Origin: CAZTAK01 sp964611585
GTDB lineage: Bacteria; Pseudomonadota; Alphaproteobacteria; SHVP01
DNA: 64,000 nucleotides
Reading direction: 5' to 3'
Assembly: GCA_964611585.1 (NCBI GenBank)
Contig: CAZTAK010000003.1
Span: forward strand, 1-64,000
Of this stretch, positions 8,706 to 17,110 are shown in pieces. Under the pieces are notes generated by a model that made no database searches, was not told where the DNA came from, and saw only the letters and a program-made list of their open reading frames with translations. A program made the position numbers and the translations under genes. Position 1 is the first letter of the stretch, and each line of letters begins with the position of its first letter.

Positions 8706-8863
8706 GATCTCGAACAGAGTGACGGGGCCGCCGGCGGCGCGCCCCAATCGCGTGTGACCCGCGTTGCCATATAGGGCATGCCAGTTTCTTCCAAAAGGAT
8801 GTTTGCCTTCTGTCCGTTTGCGGTCGGGAGATACAAGATCTCCATTCTGGTTTTGTCGGTCAT
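8702..8863 (-). pseudogene. Degraded glutathione S-transferase fragment
   Basis: Fifty-three codons start at an ATG that overlaps the cobS stop (ATGA). The first 35 residues read as a GST thioredoxin-fold start (MEILYLPTANGQKANILLEE), similar to the complete GST at 32896-33594. After that the frame runs into an unrelated tail. In a neighbouring frame the last bases still encode GGPVTLFE, a trace of the GST segment that precedes the conserved ESGAI motif. The pattern is an internal deletion plus frameshift, so this is a relic and not a functional enzyme. Confidence 0.65.
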
Positions 8864-9633
8864 GGTGTCGCTTGCGCGGCAAGCGCAATAAGTGCGGCCA
8901 TCGACACGGTTTGTTCGGTGGCGCCGAGGATGTCGCCGGTCTGGCCGCCGATCCGGCGCTTGACGAGCACGCCCCAGAACGCGGCGGCGGCGGCGGCAAG
9001 GGCGATCAGTAGAATAGCGAGGCCCGCGGGTTGCAACACGAAGGCCGCGAGGCCCGACAGCCCTGCACCCAGCCATACCGGCCCCGCGTCCGGTTGCCCC
9101 AGGCTCGCCGCCATGCCGTCAGCGCGCGCAGGCGGCAGGATCGCGGCAAGGGCCGGAAGGCTTGCCCGCGACAGCGCGCCTGAAACGATCAGCGCCGCCG
9201 CCACCGCACCCAGGTCTTCAAGGGCGGCAAGGGCCGCGGCCCGCACCCCGACGCTGAAGATCAGACCGAGGGCCCCGAACGCTCCGGTGCGGCTGTCGCG
9301 CATGATAGCCAGAATCTGGTCTGCGTCGTGGCCGCCACCGAATCCGTCGAGGGTGTCGGCGAGCCCGTCTTCGTGCAGCGCCCCTGTTGCCGCCGCCATT
9401 GCCGCGAGCGCGAGCAATGCAGAGACGAGGGCACCGAGACCGACCGCCTGGGCGAGGCCATACGCCAACGCACCGATCGCGCCGACTGCCATTCCCGCTA
9501 CCGGATAGGCCCAAACCGCGCCCGCGGCCTGGTCGGGACTGGCGAGGCGCCCGAGCGGTCCGAGCGGCAGACGCGTTAACAACTGGAACGCCGTCGCCAC
9601 GTCGCCGAGCCCGCGCTGCAGCGGATCAGTCAC
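8860..9633 (-). CDS. cobS: Adenosylcobinamide-GDP ribazoletransferase (cobalamin synthase)
   Basis: 257-residue polytopic membrane protein that joins adenosylcobinamide-GDP to alpha-ribazole (phosphate) in the last assembly step of cobalamin (CobV in Pseudomonas denitrificans naming). The acidic motif HEDGLADTLDGFGGG at residues 87-101 supplies the Mg2+ ligands, and the rest is mostly hydrophobic helices rich in Ala and Gly. The GTG at 9633 lies within the end of cobT (8-nt overlap). The open frame continues upstream to 10206 only because cobT's codons happen to stay open there. Last gene of the cobA-cobB-cobT-cobS run. Confidence 0.93.
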   Translation of the reverse strand: MTDPLQRGLGDVATAFQLLTRLPLGPLGRLASPDQAAGAVWAYPVAGMAVGAIGALAYGLAQAVGLGALVSALLALAAMAAATGALHEDGLADTLDGFGGGHDADQILAIMRDSRTGAFGALGLIFSVGVRAAALAALEDLGAVAAALIVSGALSRASLPALAAILPPARADGMAASLGQPDAGPVWLGAGLSGLAAFVLQPAGLAILLIALAAAAAAFWGVLVKRRIGGQTGDILGATEQTVSMAALIALAAQATP

Positions 9634-10657
9634 GGTTGTCGACCCCGGCCTCGTCGAAAGTCGCCATGCCGGTGTGGCAGGCCAGCGCCGCGCGGTAGAT
9701 CGGGACAGCGAGCACCGCACCCGAGGCCTCGCCAAGCCGCATGCCGAAGTTGAGCACAGGTTGCATACCAAGCGCGTCTGCCAGACCCCGATGGCCTGTT
9801 TCCGCCGAGACGTGGGCGATGGTGGCGTGGTCGAGGCCGCCGTCGCGCAGGCATTCCAGTGGCGCCGCGCCGGCGGTACAGACGAACCCGTCGAGCAACA
9901 CCGGAATCGCGTGGTGGCGCGCGGCCAGCACGGCGCCAAGGATCGCCGCCAGCTCGCGTCCGCCGAGATCGCGGGCGAGGTCGAGGGGGTCCGCCTCGGC
10001 CTCGCCGTGGCGCGCGATGCCTTCTTCGATGGCGGCGCGTTTGCGCTTGAGGCCCTCGTCGTCGAGGCCGGTTCCGCGCCCGGCCCAGTGACTGGCGGCG
10101 CCGCCGAACAGGGCCGCGGCCAAGGCCGCCGCGGGCGTGGTGTTGCCGATTCCCATCTCGCCCAGACACAACAGGTCGGTGCCCGGCGCGACCGCGCCAT
10201 AGCCAACCGAAACCGCTTCGAGGAACTCGGCTTCGTCCATGGCGGGGCCCACGGTGAAGTCCGCGGTCGGGCGGTCGAGCGCCAGCGGCATTACGCGAAG
10301 GTGCGCGTCCGCGTTTCGCGCAAGCTGGTTGATGGCGGCGCCGCCGGCCTCGAAGTTCGCCACCATTTGCGCCGTCACGCTCGGTGGGTAGGCCGACACG
10401 CCGCGTGCGGCGACGCCGTGGTTTCCGGCGAACACCAATATCTCGACCCGGTCCAGCGCCGGGTCGGCCCGGCCCTGCCAGCGCGCCAGCCACAGCACCA
10501 TGTCCTCCAGCCGTCCGAGACTGCCGGGCGGTTTGGTGAGCCGGTCCTGGCGCGCGGCGGCGGCACTGACCGCCTGCTCGTTTCCATCGGGAAGGTCGTC
10601 GCAGGCGTCGCGCAGGTCCTTGAGCGACTCGAAAGTTCCGGTGCGAATCTCGGTCAC
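9626..10657 (-). CDS. cobT: Nicotinate-nucleotide--dimethylbenzimidazole phosphoribosyltransferase
   Basis: 343 residues. It makes alpha-ribazole-5'-phosphate from NaMN and 5,6-dimethylbenzimidazole for the lower ligand of cobalamin (called CobU in P. denitrificans). TKPPGSLGRLE at 41-51 is the family's N-terminal motif. The catalytic base is likely E310 in MRLGEASGA. EMGIGNTTPAAAL marks the phosphate-binding part. The GTG start is at 10657, the stop of cobB lies at 10654, and the 3' end overlaps cobS, so the three genes are translationally linked. The cobaltochelatase subunit also named CobT in other species is a different protein and is not in this window. Confidence 0.93.
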   Translation of the reverse strand: MTEIRTGTFESLKDLRDACDDLPDGNEQAVSAAAARQDRLTKPPGSLGRLEDMVLWLARWQGRADPALDRVEILVFAGNHGVAARGVSAYPPSVTAQMVANFEAGGAAINQLARNADAHLRVMPLALDRPTADFTVGPAMDEAEFLEAVSVGYGAVAPGTDLLCLGEMGIGNTTPAAALAAALFGGAASHWAGRGTGLDDEGLKRKRAAIEEGIARHGEAEADPLDLARDLGGRELAAILGAVLAARHHAIPVLLDGFVCTAGAAPLECLRDGGLDHATIAHVSAETGHRGLADALGMQPVLNFGMRLGEASGAVLAVPIYRAALACHTGMATFDEAGVDNRD

Positions 10658-11967
10658 GGTGCGGCTGCGATCATGTGGAAAAACGCGCCGCTGACGTGGC
10701 CGCGTCGGCTCCCCGCCGGGCCGAGGCTCTTGCCGTCGCCATCGAAAAGTTCGGCCATGGGTTCGTCCCCTCTTTCGCCGCTGATCGTAGCGTAGTGAAA
10801 TTCGTGGCCGCGCACGGTCGATCCCGCCCGGCCGAGGGGGCCGTCCTCAATGAGGTGTGCGGCGCGGTAGCCGAGGTGAAGTTTCCGCTCGGCGAAACTG
10901 GTGTCGTGTTCCAGCAGTCCCGCCATTTCGTGGCGCGTGCCATCGGCGTCCGTAAGTCCTTGGCCCAGAACCATAAATCCGCCACATTCCCCGTGAACGG
11001 GGTGCGCTTCGGTAAAGGCCGCGAGGCCGCGCATGAACGTTCGTGCTGCTGCGAGTTTGCCGGCGTGAAGCTCCGGGTAGCCGCCCGGCAGCCAGCACAC
11101 GTCGCAATTCTCCGGTGGGGCTTCGTCGCCAAGTGGCGAGAACGGCACGATCTCGGCGCCCGCGCGCCGCCAGCCTTCGGCGAGGTGCGGATAGACGAAC
11201 GAAAACGCCGCGTCGTCGGCGAGCGCAATCCGTTGCGCCGGCGGCGTGATCGCCGCAACCTCCGGAACCGCCGTATCGTGCCGGGCGGCGGCGCGAATCA
11301 CCTCATCGAGATTGCACGATGTTTCGACAATCGCAGCGAGGGCGTCAAGGCGCGCATCCAGTCCGCCGATCTCGCCGGCTTGCACCAGGCCGAGGTGGCG
11401 CTCGGGAAGTTCGATCGATCCGTCGCGCCTGATTGCGCCCAGCACCGGCATTGAGGCCGCCGCGAGCGCCTGCCGGACCAGCCGTTCGTGGCGCTCGCTC
11501 GCCACCTTGTTGAGGATCGTGCCGGCGATGGTCAGGTCGCTTCGCAATCGTGCGCATCCGAGGGCGACCGCCGCCGCCGATTGCGCCTGCCCCGAGACGT
11601 CGAGCACCAATATCACCGGCCACCCGATCAGCGCGGCGATGTCGGCGGTGGCGCCGGTGCCGGACGCGCCCGGTGTGCCGGCGCCGTCGAACAACCCCAT
11701 CGAGCCCTCGGCAATGGCGAGGTCCGCGGATTCGGCGCGGCCGGCCAAAGTGCCTATCATGCCTTCGGGCATCGCCCAGGTATCGAGATTGAAACTTTTC
11801 CGTCCCGCGGCGCGGCGGTGAAACACCGGGTCGATGTAGTCGGGGCCGTTCTTGAACGGTTGAACGGCGATGCCCCGGTTGGAATACGCGCGCATCAAAC
11901 CGAGCGCTACTGTCGTCTTGCCTGCGCCCGAACGCGGCGCCGCAACGATCAATCCGGGTACGGTCAC
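10654..11967 (-). CDS. cobB: Cobyrinic acid a,c-diamide synthase
   Basis: 437 residues. It uses ATP and glutamine to amidate the a and c side chains; in the aerobic pathway the substrate is hydrogenobyrinic acid. The N-terminal ATP-binding P-loop APRSGAGKTT is at residues 10-19. The C-terminal class I glutamine amidotransferase domain has nucleophile C328 in HGECGGFMVLG and a later His in GHEFHY. The GTG start at 11967 overlaps the cobA stop by 4 nt. The longer frame reaching 12831 is cobA read in the wrong frame. CbiA is the anaerobic-route name for the same family. Confidence 0.94.
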   Translation of the reverse strand: MTVPGLIVAAPRSGAGKTTVALGLMRAYSNRGIAVQPFKNGPDYIDPVFHRRAAGRKSFNLDTWAMPEGMIGTLAGRAESADLAIAEGSMGLFDGAGTPGASGTGATADIAALIGWPVILVLDVSGQAQSAAAVALGCARLRSDLTIAGTILNKVASERHERLVRQALAAASMPVLGAIRRDGSIELPERHLGLVQAGEIGGLDARLDALAAIVETSCNLDEVIRAAARHDTAVPEVAAITPPAQRIALADDAAFSFVYPHLAEGWRRAGAEIVPFSPLGDEAPPENCDVCWLPGGYPELHAGKLAAARTFMRGLAAFTEAHPVHGECGGFMVLGQGLTDADGTRHEMAGLLEHDTSFAERKLHLGYRAAHLIEDGPLGRAGSTVRGHEFHYATISGERGDEPMAELFDGDGKSLGPAGSRRGHVSGAFFHMIAAAP

Positions 11968-12776
11968 GATGCGGCCTTCACGAGATTCGAAAGTGCGGCA
12001 TCCAGTTCGGCGCGTTGTGCCACGATGTCGCCAATCACGACGAGGGCGGGCGGCACGATGCCCGCGCGCCGGATGGCGTCTTCGATGCCGCCGAGGGTCG
12101 AGATGCAAACCTTCTGGTCGGGGGTTGTGGCCGAGGCAATCGCCGCCGCGGGCGTCGTGCGGCTGAGACCGCCCTCGATCAGGCGCGCGGCAATCGCGCC
12201 GATGGTGCGGATTGCCATAAACAGCACGATGGGCTGGCCGAGGCGGGCGAGCGCCGCCCAGTCGAACGCGGCATCGCTGCCCGCGCCATGGCCCGTCACC
12301 AGCACCAGCGCCTGGTTGACGCCGCGCATCGTCGCCGGGATCGAGGCAGCGCTGAGGCCCGCGAGTCCCGCCGTCACGCCGGGAAGGACCCGGAAGGGGA
12401 TTTGCGCCCGCGCCAGCGCCAGCACCTCCTCGCCGCCGCGCCCGAAGACGTAAGGATCGCCGCCCTTGAGACGCAGCACGCGCTCGCCGGAGCGCGCCCG
12501 CGCGATCAGGGTTTCGGTGATGTCGCCCTGATGGGCCGAAGGTTTGCCGCCGCGCTTTCCGGCGGGGATCAGCGTTGCGTGCGTGCCCGCCAGTGCCAGC
12601 ACGCCCGCGCTCACCAGCGCATCGTGCACCACCGAGTCCGCCGTGCCGAGCGCCGCCGCGGCCTCTACCGTCAGCAGCCCGGGATCGCCCGGACCGGCGC
12701 CGGCAATCCATACCTTGCCTGGCAGGAACGGGGGCAAGGCGTCGAACAGCCGCGAAAGTGCATCCTGGCGGCTCAT
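11964..12776 (-). CDS. cobA: Uroporphyrinogen-III C-methyltransferase
   Basis: 270-residue SAM-dependent methyltransferase converting uroporphyrinogen III to precorrin-2, the entry to cobalamin synthesis. GAGPGDPGLLT at residues 26-36 is the tetrapyrrole methylase signature, followed by the SAM-loop motif RLKGGDPYVFGRGGEE and PGVTAGLAG. It is a stand-alone SUMT without the CysG dehydrogenase/chelatase half. It is the first gene of the minus-strand run cobA-cobB-cobT-cobS and diverges from cbiD over 53 bp. Confidence 0.94.
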   Translation of the reverse strand: MSRQDALSRLFDALPPFLPGKVWIAGAGPGDPGLLTVEAAAALGTADSVVHDALVSAGVLALAGTHATLIPAGKRGGKPSAHQGDITETLIARARSGERVLRLKGGDPYVFGRGGEEVLALARAQIPFRVLPGVTAGLAGLSAASIPATMRGVNQALVLVTGHGAGSDAAFDWAALARLGQPIVLFMAIRTIGAIAARLIEGGLSRTTPAAAIASATTPDQKVCISTLGGIEDAIRRAGIVPPALVVIGDIVAQRAELDAALSNLVKAAS

Positions 12777-12829
12777 GGGCGCCCCGTCCTACCGTGACAC
12801 GAACGGATTGCGGGGCTATACCGCGCCCC

Positions 12830-13906
12830 ATGAAGGGTCCGTCTCATCTTCGCCGCGGCTGGACCACGGGCGCCTGCGCCGCGGCCGCCGCCAAGGCGGC
12901 ATGGCAGGCGTTGCTGACAGGGGAATTTCCCGATCCGGTCGAAATCCGCTTGCCGGGTGGGCAGACGCCCGCGTTTTCGCTCGCCAGACAGTCCCTCGAA
13001 AACGGCGCCGCTATTGCGGCAATCGTCAAGGATGCGGGCGACGATCCCGATGTAACCCACGGCGCACTGGTTCAGGTTTCGGTGTCGCGCGGGCCTCCGG
13101 GATCGGGGGTTGCGTTCCGGGCCGGGCGCGGCGTCGGCACCGTCACCCGGCCGGGTTTGCCGCTGCCGCCGGGCGAACCCGCGATCAATCCCGCGCCGCG
13201 CAAGATGATTGCGGCCGAGATCGAGGCCGCGGCCGCGGCCTGCGGCGAGACCGGCGATGCCGTCGTCGAAGTTTCGATTCCCGGCGGCGAAGAGATCGCG
13301 AAGAAGACCCTCAACCCCCGGCTCGGCATTGTCGGCGGACTTTCGATCCTCGGCACCACCGGCGTCGTCGTCCCTTATTCGTGCGCGGCGTGGATCAGCG
13401 GCATCCATCAGGGCATCGACGTGGCCCGCGCCGAGGGGCTTATGCATATTGCGGGCGCGACCGGCTCCACCTCCGAGGCGGCGGTGGCGGCACTTTACGA
13501 TTTGCCGGAGATCGCGCTGATCGACATGGGGGATTTCGCCGGCGGGATGCTGAAGTACCTGCGCCAGCATCCGGTACCGCGCCTCACCGTTGCGGGGGGC
13601 TTTGCCAAAATGACAAAACTCGGCCAGGGGCTGCTCGACCTTCATTCCAAACGGGGCTCGGTCGATCTTGGCTGGCTCGCGGACTGTGCGCGCGACTCCG
13701 GCGCCGGCGAAGAAACCGCCGCGAAGGTACGCGCCGCCAACACCGGTCTCGAGGCGCTGACGATCTGCCGCGCCAGCGGTATCCCCATCGCCGGCGCGGT
13801 CGCGCGCCGATCCCTTGTCACCGTGGAGGCGGTCCTCGAGGGGTCCGGGATCGCGGTCGAAGTCATTGTATTCGATCGGGAGGGGCATCTAGTCGGGCGT
13901 TCCTGA
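12830..13906 (+). CDS. cbiD: Cobalt-precorrin-5B C1-methyltransferase
   Basis: 358 residues. CbiD methylates C-1 of the corrin precursor, a step known from the anaerobic route. The start LRRGWTTGACAAAAAKAA and the internal GITGTTG-like segment (SILGTTGVVVPYS) are characteristic. The ATG at 12830 is the only good start, since upstream open frame overlaps cobA antisense. The gene is on the plus strand between minus-strand cob genes and its last 18 nt overlap the end of cobM tail to tail. In aerobic organisms this step is usually done by CobF. No cobF is present here, so CbiD probably replaces it. Confidence 0.93.
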   Translation: MKGPSHLRRGWTTGACAAAAAKAAWQALLTGEFPDPVEIRLPGGQTPAFSLARQSLENGAAIAAIVKDAGDDPDVTHGALVQVSVSRGPPGSGVAFRAGRGVGTVTRPGLPLPPGEPAINPAPRKMIAAEIEAAAAACGETGDAVVEVSIPGGEEIAKKTLNPRLGIVGGLSILGTTGVVVPYSCAAWISGIHQGIDVARAEGLMHIAGATGSTSEAAVAALYDLPEIALIDMGDFAGGMLKYLRQHPVPRLTVAGGFAKMTKLGQGLLDLHSKRGSVDLGWLADCARDSGAGEETAAKVRAANTGLEALTICRASGIPIAGAVARRSLVTVEAVLEGSGIAVEVIVFDREGHLVGRS

Positions 13907-14671
13907 ACCCTGGGTGCCGCGGGAACGGAATCGGCGCTGGTAGGCGGCGTCATAGAGCGCGCTGTCGCGAAAATCTTCAGAAGCCAGCACCGGCCCGACA
14001 AGAACAAGAGCCGTGCGTTCGATGCCGGCGGCGGCGGTGTCCGCTGCAATCGTCGCCAGCGTCCCGCGCACGATCTTCTGGTCGGGCCAGCTCGCGCGAT
14101 ACACCACCGCTGCCGGGCACGCGCTGCCATAGTGGGGAACGAGCTGTTCGACCGCTTGCGCCAGAACGTGCACCGAAAGATGCAGCGCAATCGTCGCGCC
14201 GGTCCGCGCGAATGCGTCGAGCGTCTCTCCCGGCGGCATGGCCGAGGCGCGCCCTGGCGTGCGCGTCAGCACCACCGATTGCGCCACTTCCGGAAGTGTT
14301 AGTTCATGTGCGATCGCGGCCGAAGCGGCCGCAAAGGACGGCACGCCCGGCGTCACCGTGTAGGGAATTTCGAGTGCGGCGAGGCGGCGAAGCTGTTCGC
14401 CCATCGCGCTCCAGATCGACAGATCGCCCGATTGCAGGCGCGCCACGTCCAAGCCCGCCTCGTGTGCCGTCCGTATCTCAAAAATGATCTCGTCGAGGCT
14501 CATCGGCGCCGTATCGATTTTGCGCGCACCTTCCGGGCAGTGGCTCAGAATATCCGGGTGGACCAGCGAACCGGCATAGAGGCACACCGGGCACGCCGCA
14601 AGGCGGTCGCGCCCGCGCAACGTCAGCAGGTCGGCCGCACCCGGGCCCGCGCCGATGAAATGGACCGTCAT
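13889..14671 (-). CDS. cobM: Precorrin-4 C11-methyltransferase
   Basis: 260 residues of the tetrapyrrole methylase fold. It methylates C-11 of precorrin-4 to give precorrin-5. FIGAGPGAADLLTLRG at residues 5-20 is the SAM/porphyrin signature, followed by DTAPMSLDEI and the loop RLQSGDLSIWSAMGEQ. The ATG at 14671 overlaps the cobE stop by 4 nt. A longer frame upstream would run into cobE. Its 3' end overlaps the 3' end of cbiD on the other strand. Confidence 0.94.
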   Translation of the reverse strand: MTVHFIGAGPGAADLLTLRGRDRLAACPVCLYAGSLVHPDILSHCPEGARKIDTAPMSLDEIIFEIRTAHEAGLDVARLQSGDLSIWSAMGEQLRRLAALEIPYTVTPGVPSFAAASAAIAHELTLPEVAQSVVLTRTPGRASAMPPGETLDAFARTGATIALHLSVHVLAQAVEQLVPHYGSACPAAVVYRASWPDQKIVRGTLATIAADTAAAGIERTALVLVGPVLASEDFRDSALYDAAYQRRFRSRGTQGSGTPD

Positions 14672-15069
14672 TGCCCGCCTCCGTTTCTGACGGCAAGAGC
14701 ACATGTTGCGGACGCACCCTTGATGCGGGGAGCCAGCAGACGGCTGCCGGGACCGGCGGCGGCAAGGGCCGCGCATTCGGCGACCGAAGGAAGGCCGCGT
14801 TCGCGCAGCGAAATTTCAGATTGCGTTTGGCACCGGGGCGCGGCGTCGGCAAGCGCAGGTTCGTCGATGGCCGTAAGCGTTACGCCGAAGGTATCGGCGG
14901 CGGCGGTCGCGGCCTCATGTCCGGTCTTGAAGGCGGGAACGGCCAGCGCGCAAAGCCTCGAATCGTCAAGACCCGCCCGCGCCATCGACGCCCGGACCAG
15001 GTCCGCGATTTCGCCCTCCGTGGCGCCCGACCGGAAACCGATACCGGCATAGACGGGTCCCGCGCTCAT
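14668..15069 (-). CDS. cobE: Cobalamin biosynthesis protein CobE (CbiG C-terminal-domain homologue)
   Basis: 133 residues corresponding to the small CobE protein of aerobic producers, which matches the C-terminal domain of CbiG. YAGIGFRSGAT near the N-terminus is the family hallmark. CobE is needed for cobalamin in vivo but its reaction is not settled; CbiG opens the lactone and deacylates in the anaerobic route. The ATG at 15069 overlaps the cobL stop by 4 nt, and the gene overlaps cobM by 4 nt, so cobL-cobE-cobM form one translational unit. The CbiG N-terminal half is not found in this window. Confidence 0.85.
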   Translation of the reverse strand: MSAGPVYAGIGFRSGATEGEIADLVRASMARAGLDDSRLCALAVPAFKTGHEAATAAADTFGVTLTAIDEPALADAAPRCQTQSEISLRERGLPSVAECAALAAAGPGSRLLAPRIKGASATCALAVRNGGGQ

Positions 15070-16301
15070 GGCTTCAACGCCGTCCACTGCGTCACCGTGA
15101 GCGCCGGACGGAACCCGTGCAGCGAGCCGATTGCATCCTGGCGTTCGATCGAGAGGCGGCCAAGTGAGCCGCCTTTTGCCTGCATCGCCTCGATCAGGCG
15201 CGACTCGGTTTCGATGGTGACTCCGTTCGCGACCATGCGTCCGCCGGTTTTCAGGGCATCCCACGCGCCGTCGAGGACGCCTTCGGTCCTTGCGCCGCCG
15301 CCGATGAACACGGCATCCGGTGGGTGCGCGCCCTCAAACGCGCCTGGCGCGGCACCTTGGACGATTTCGAGACCCGGGACACCCAGATTGGCTGCGTTTC
15401 GGGCCGCACGCGCGGCCCTCGCGGGATCGGATTCGAACCCGATTGCGCGGTTGGCCGGGTGCGCGAGCAGCCATTCAATCGCCACCGAACCGGCGCCGCA
15501 GCCGACGTCCCACAACCGCTCGCCCGCGCGCGGGGCCAGTGCCGACAGCGTTACCGCGCGGATCTCGCGTTTGGTGAGTTGGCCGTCGTGCTCGAACAGA
15601 TCGTCGGCGAGCCCGGCCGTGCGCGGAACAACTAGCGCGTCGCTGGCCGCCACCACCTCGATCCCGAGCAGATTGAGGGCGCCGATGTCGTTGAAGGCAA
15701 AACCGCCGGCGCTCGCCGTCCGTATCCGTTCGCGTGGACCGCCGAGGTATTCCATAAGATGAACCGTCGATGCGCCGAAACCGCGCGCGCACAGATAGGC
15801 GCAGACTTGAAGCGGCGTCCCGGCATCGGCGGAAAGGACCAAAAGCCTTGCCTCCGGTTGCAGGTGCGGCGCCAGCGTTTCGATCGGCCGCCCGCACAAA
15901 GTTACCTGGCCGGTATCGGGGAGCGACCAGCAGAATTTCGAGGCGGCGAGCGAAAACGCCGACGGCGCCGGGATCGAGACGATTTCGGCAGCCGGCACAT
16001 GGCGCGCCATCGTTCTGCCGGCGCCGTAGCAGAAGGGATCGCCCGAGGCGAGCACCGCCACCGGCCGGCCCCGGCGCGCCAGGATACCGGGCATGGCCTC
16101 GGTCATCGGGCTTGGCCACGTGACGGCCTCGCCGCGAATAAGTTGGCGCGCGTACTCAAGGTGGCGCGCGCCGCCATACACAGCCTCGGCACTGGAAATT
16201 AGGGCGCGCGCTGCGCCCGAGAGCCCCTCGACACCGTCCTCGCCAATCCCGAGAATGGCGAGCCAGGGGTGGGCGCGTTCAATGTCGCTTGCCGCTGTCA
16301 T
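15066..16301 (-). CDS. cobL: Precorrin-6Y C5,15-methyltransferase (decarboxylating)
   Basis: 411-residue fusion of CbiE-like and CbiT-like domains. The N-terminal half (about 12-215) is a tetrapyrrole methylase with LASGDPFCYG at 84-93. The C-terminal half is a Rossmann methyltransferase with SAM motif LWDVGCGAGSVAIEW at 263-277. The enzyme methylates C-5 and C-15 and decarboxylates the C-12 acetate to give precorrin-8. The ATG at 16301 starts 23 bp from cobK, which is divergent. It is the first gene of cobL-cobE-cobM. Confidence 0.95.
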   Translation of the reverse strand: MTAASDIERAHPWLAILGIGEDGVEGLSGAARALISSAEAVYGGARHLEYARQLIRGEAVTWPSPMTEAMPGILARRGRPVAVLASGDPFCYGAGRTMARHVPAAEIVSIPAPSAFSLAASKFCWSLPDTGQVTLCGRPIETLAPHLQPEARLLVLSADAGTPLQVCAYLCARGFGASTVHLMEYLGGPRERIRTASAGGFAFNDIGALNLLGIEVVAASDALVVPRTAGLADDLFEHDGQLTKREIRAVTLSALAPRAGERLWDVGCGAGSVAIEWLLAHPANRAIGFESDPARAARAARNAANLGVPGLEIVQGAAPGAFEGAHPPDAVFIGGGARTEGVLDGAWDALKTGGRMVANGVTIETESRLIEAMQAKGGSLGRLSIERQDAIGSLHGFRPALTVTQWTALKP

Positions 16302-16324
16302 TTCTTTCCGGAGCCTTTGTGCCA

Positions 16325-17110
16325 ATGGAACCGCTGCGCGTCTTGATTCTGGGCGGAAGTACCGAGGCGAGTGCTCTTTCGCGTCTGGTGGCGGGAGACT
16401 CGCGGTTCCGCGCGACCCTCTCGCTTGCGGGGCGGACAAAATCCCCGGCGACCCCGCCGGTCCCCTTTCGTGTCGGCGGGTTCGGCGGCGTGGCGGGGCT
16501 TGAAAAAGTAGTCATCGAATCCGGATGTGACGCCCTGATCGACGCGACCCATCCGTTCGCCGCGCAAATGTCGGCCCATGCGGCCGAGGCCGCGCGCCGG
16601 ACCGGAATCGCTTTTCTCGCCGTCCGCCGCCCGCCGTGGCAGGCTGGACCCGGCGACCGCTGGACCGAAGTGCCGGACATGGCCGCGGCCGCGCGCGCGC
16701 TCGGCGAAACGCTGAGGCGGGTGTTCCTCACTGTAGGCCGGAAAGATCTGGCCCCGTTCAAATCCGAACCGCATTTCTTCCTGATTCGCAGCATCGATCG
16801 GTCGCCGCCCGAGGCGCTGCCGCCCGAGGCCGAGGTGCTGACCGCGCGCGGGCCCTTCGTCTTGGAGGACGAGCACGCACTGCTGCTGCACCATGCCATC
16901 GAAATAATCGTGACCAAGAATTCCGGGGGAACCGCGACCCGCGCCAAACTGGATGCGGCGCGCGAGCTTCGCTTGCCGGTCGTCATGGTGGCGCGCCCCG
17001 AATTGCCCGAGGCGCCGTCCGTGCCCGACGCCGAAGCTGCGTTCCGCTGGCTGGCGGACTTGACCGACGGGGGTCACGAAACCGTCTCCCCGGCGCGGCG
17101 CGGCGTATAG
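16325..17110 (+). CDS. cobK: Precorrin-6A reductase
   Basis: 261 residues. It reduces precorrin-6A to dihydro-precorrin-6 with NADPH. LILGGSTEASAL near the N-terminus is the nucleotide-binding loop, and IDATHPFAAQMS and VTKNSGG are conserved family segments. It is on the plus strand, alone between minus-strand cob genes; its last 37 nt overlap the end of cobJ tail to tail. The ATG at 16325 is preferred because a start at 16289 would overlap the divergent cobL start. Confidence 0.94.
   Translation: MEPLRVLILGGSTEASALSRLVAGDSRFRATLSLAGRTKSPATPPVPFRVGGFGGVAGLEKVVIESGCDALIDATHPFAAQMSAHAAEAARRTGIAFLAVRRPPWQAGPGDRWTEVPDMAAAARALGETLRRVFLTVGRKDLAPFKSEPHFFLIRSIDRSPPEALPPEAEVLTARGPFVLEDEHALLLHHAIEIIVTKNSGGTATRAKLDAARELRLPVVMVARPELPEAPSVPDAEAAFRWLADLTDGGHETVSPARRGV

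Noticed and set aside
10654..12831. Single 725-residue fusion of cobA and cobB
   Set aside because: The upstream part is cobA out of frame; the proper cobB start is the GTG at 11967.
12544..14487. 647-codon plus-strand open frame across cbiD and cobM
   Set aside because: It is an out-of-frame read of cbiD and antisense of cobM; the product is Arg/Gly-rich without any family pattern.
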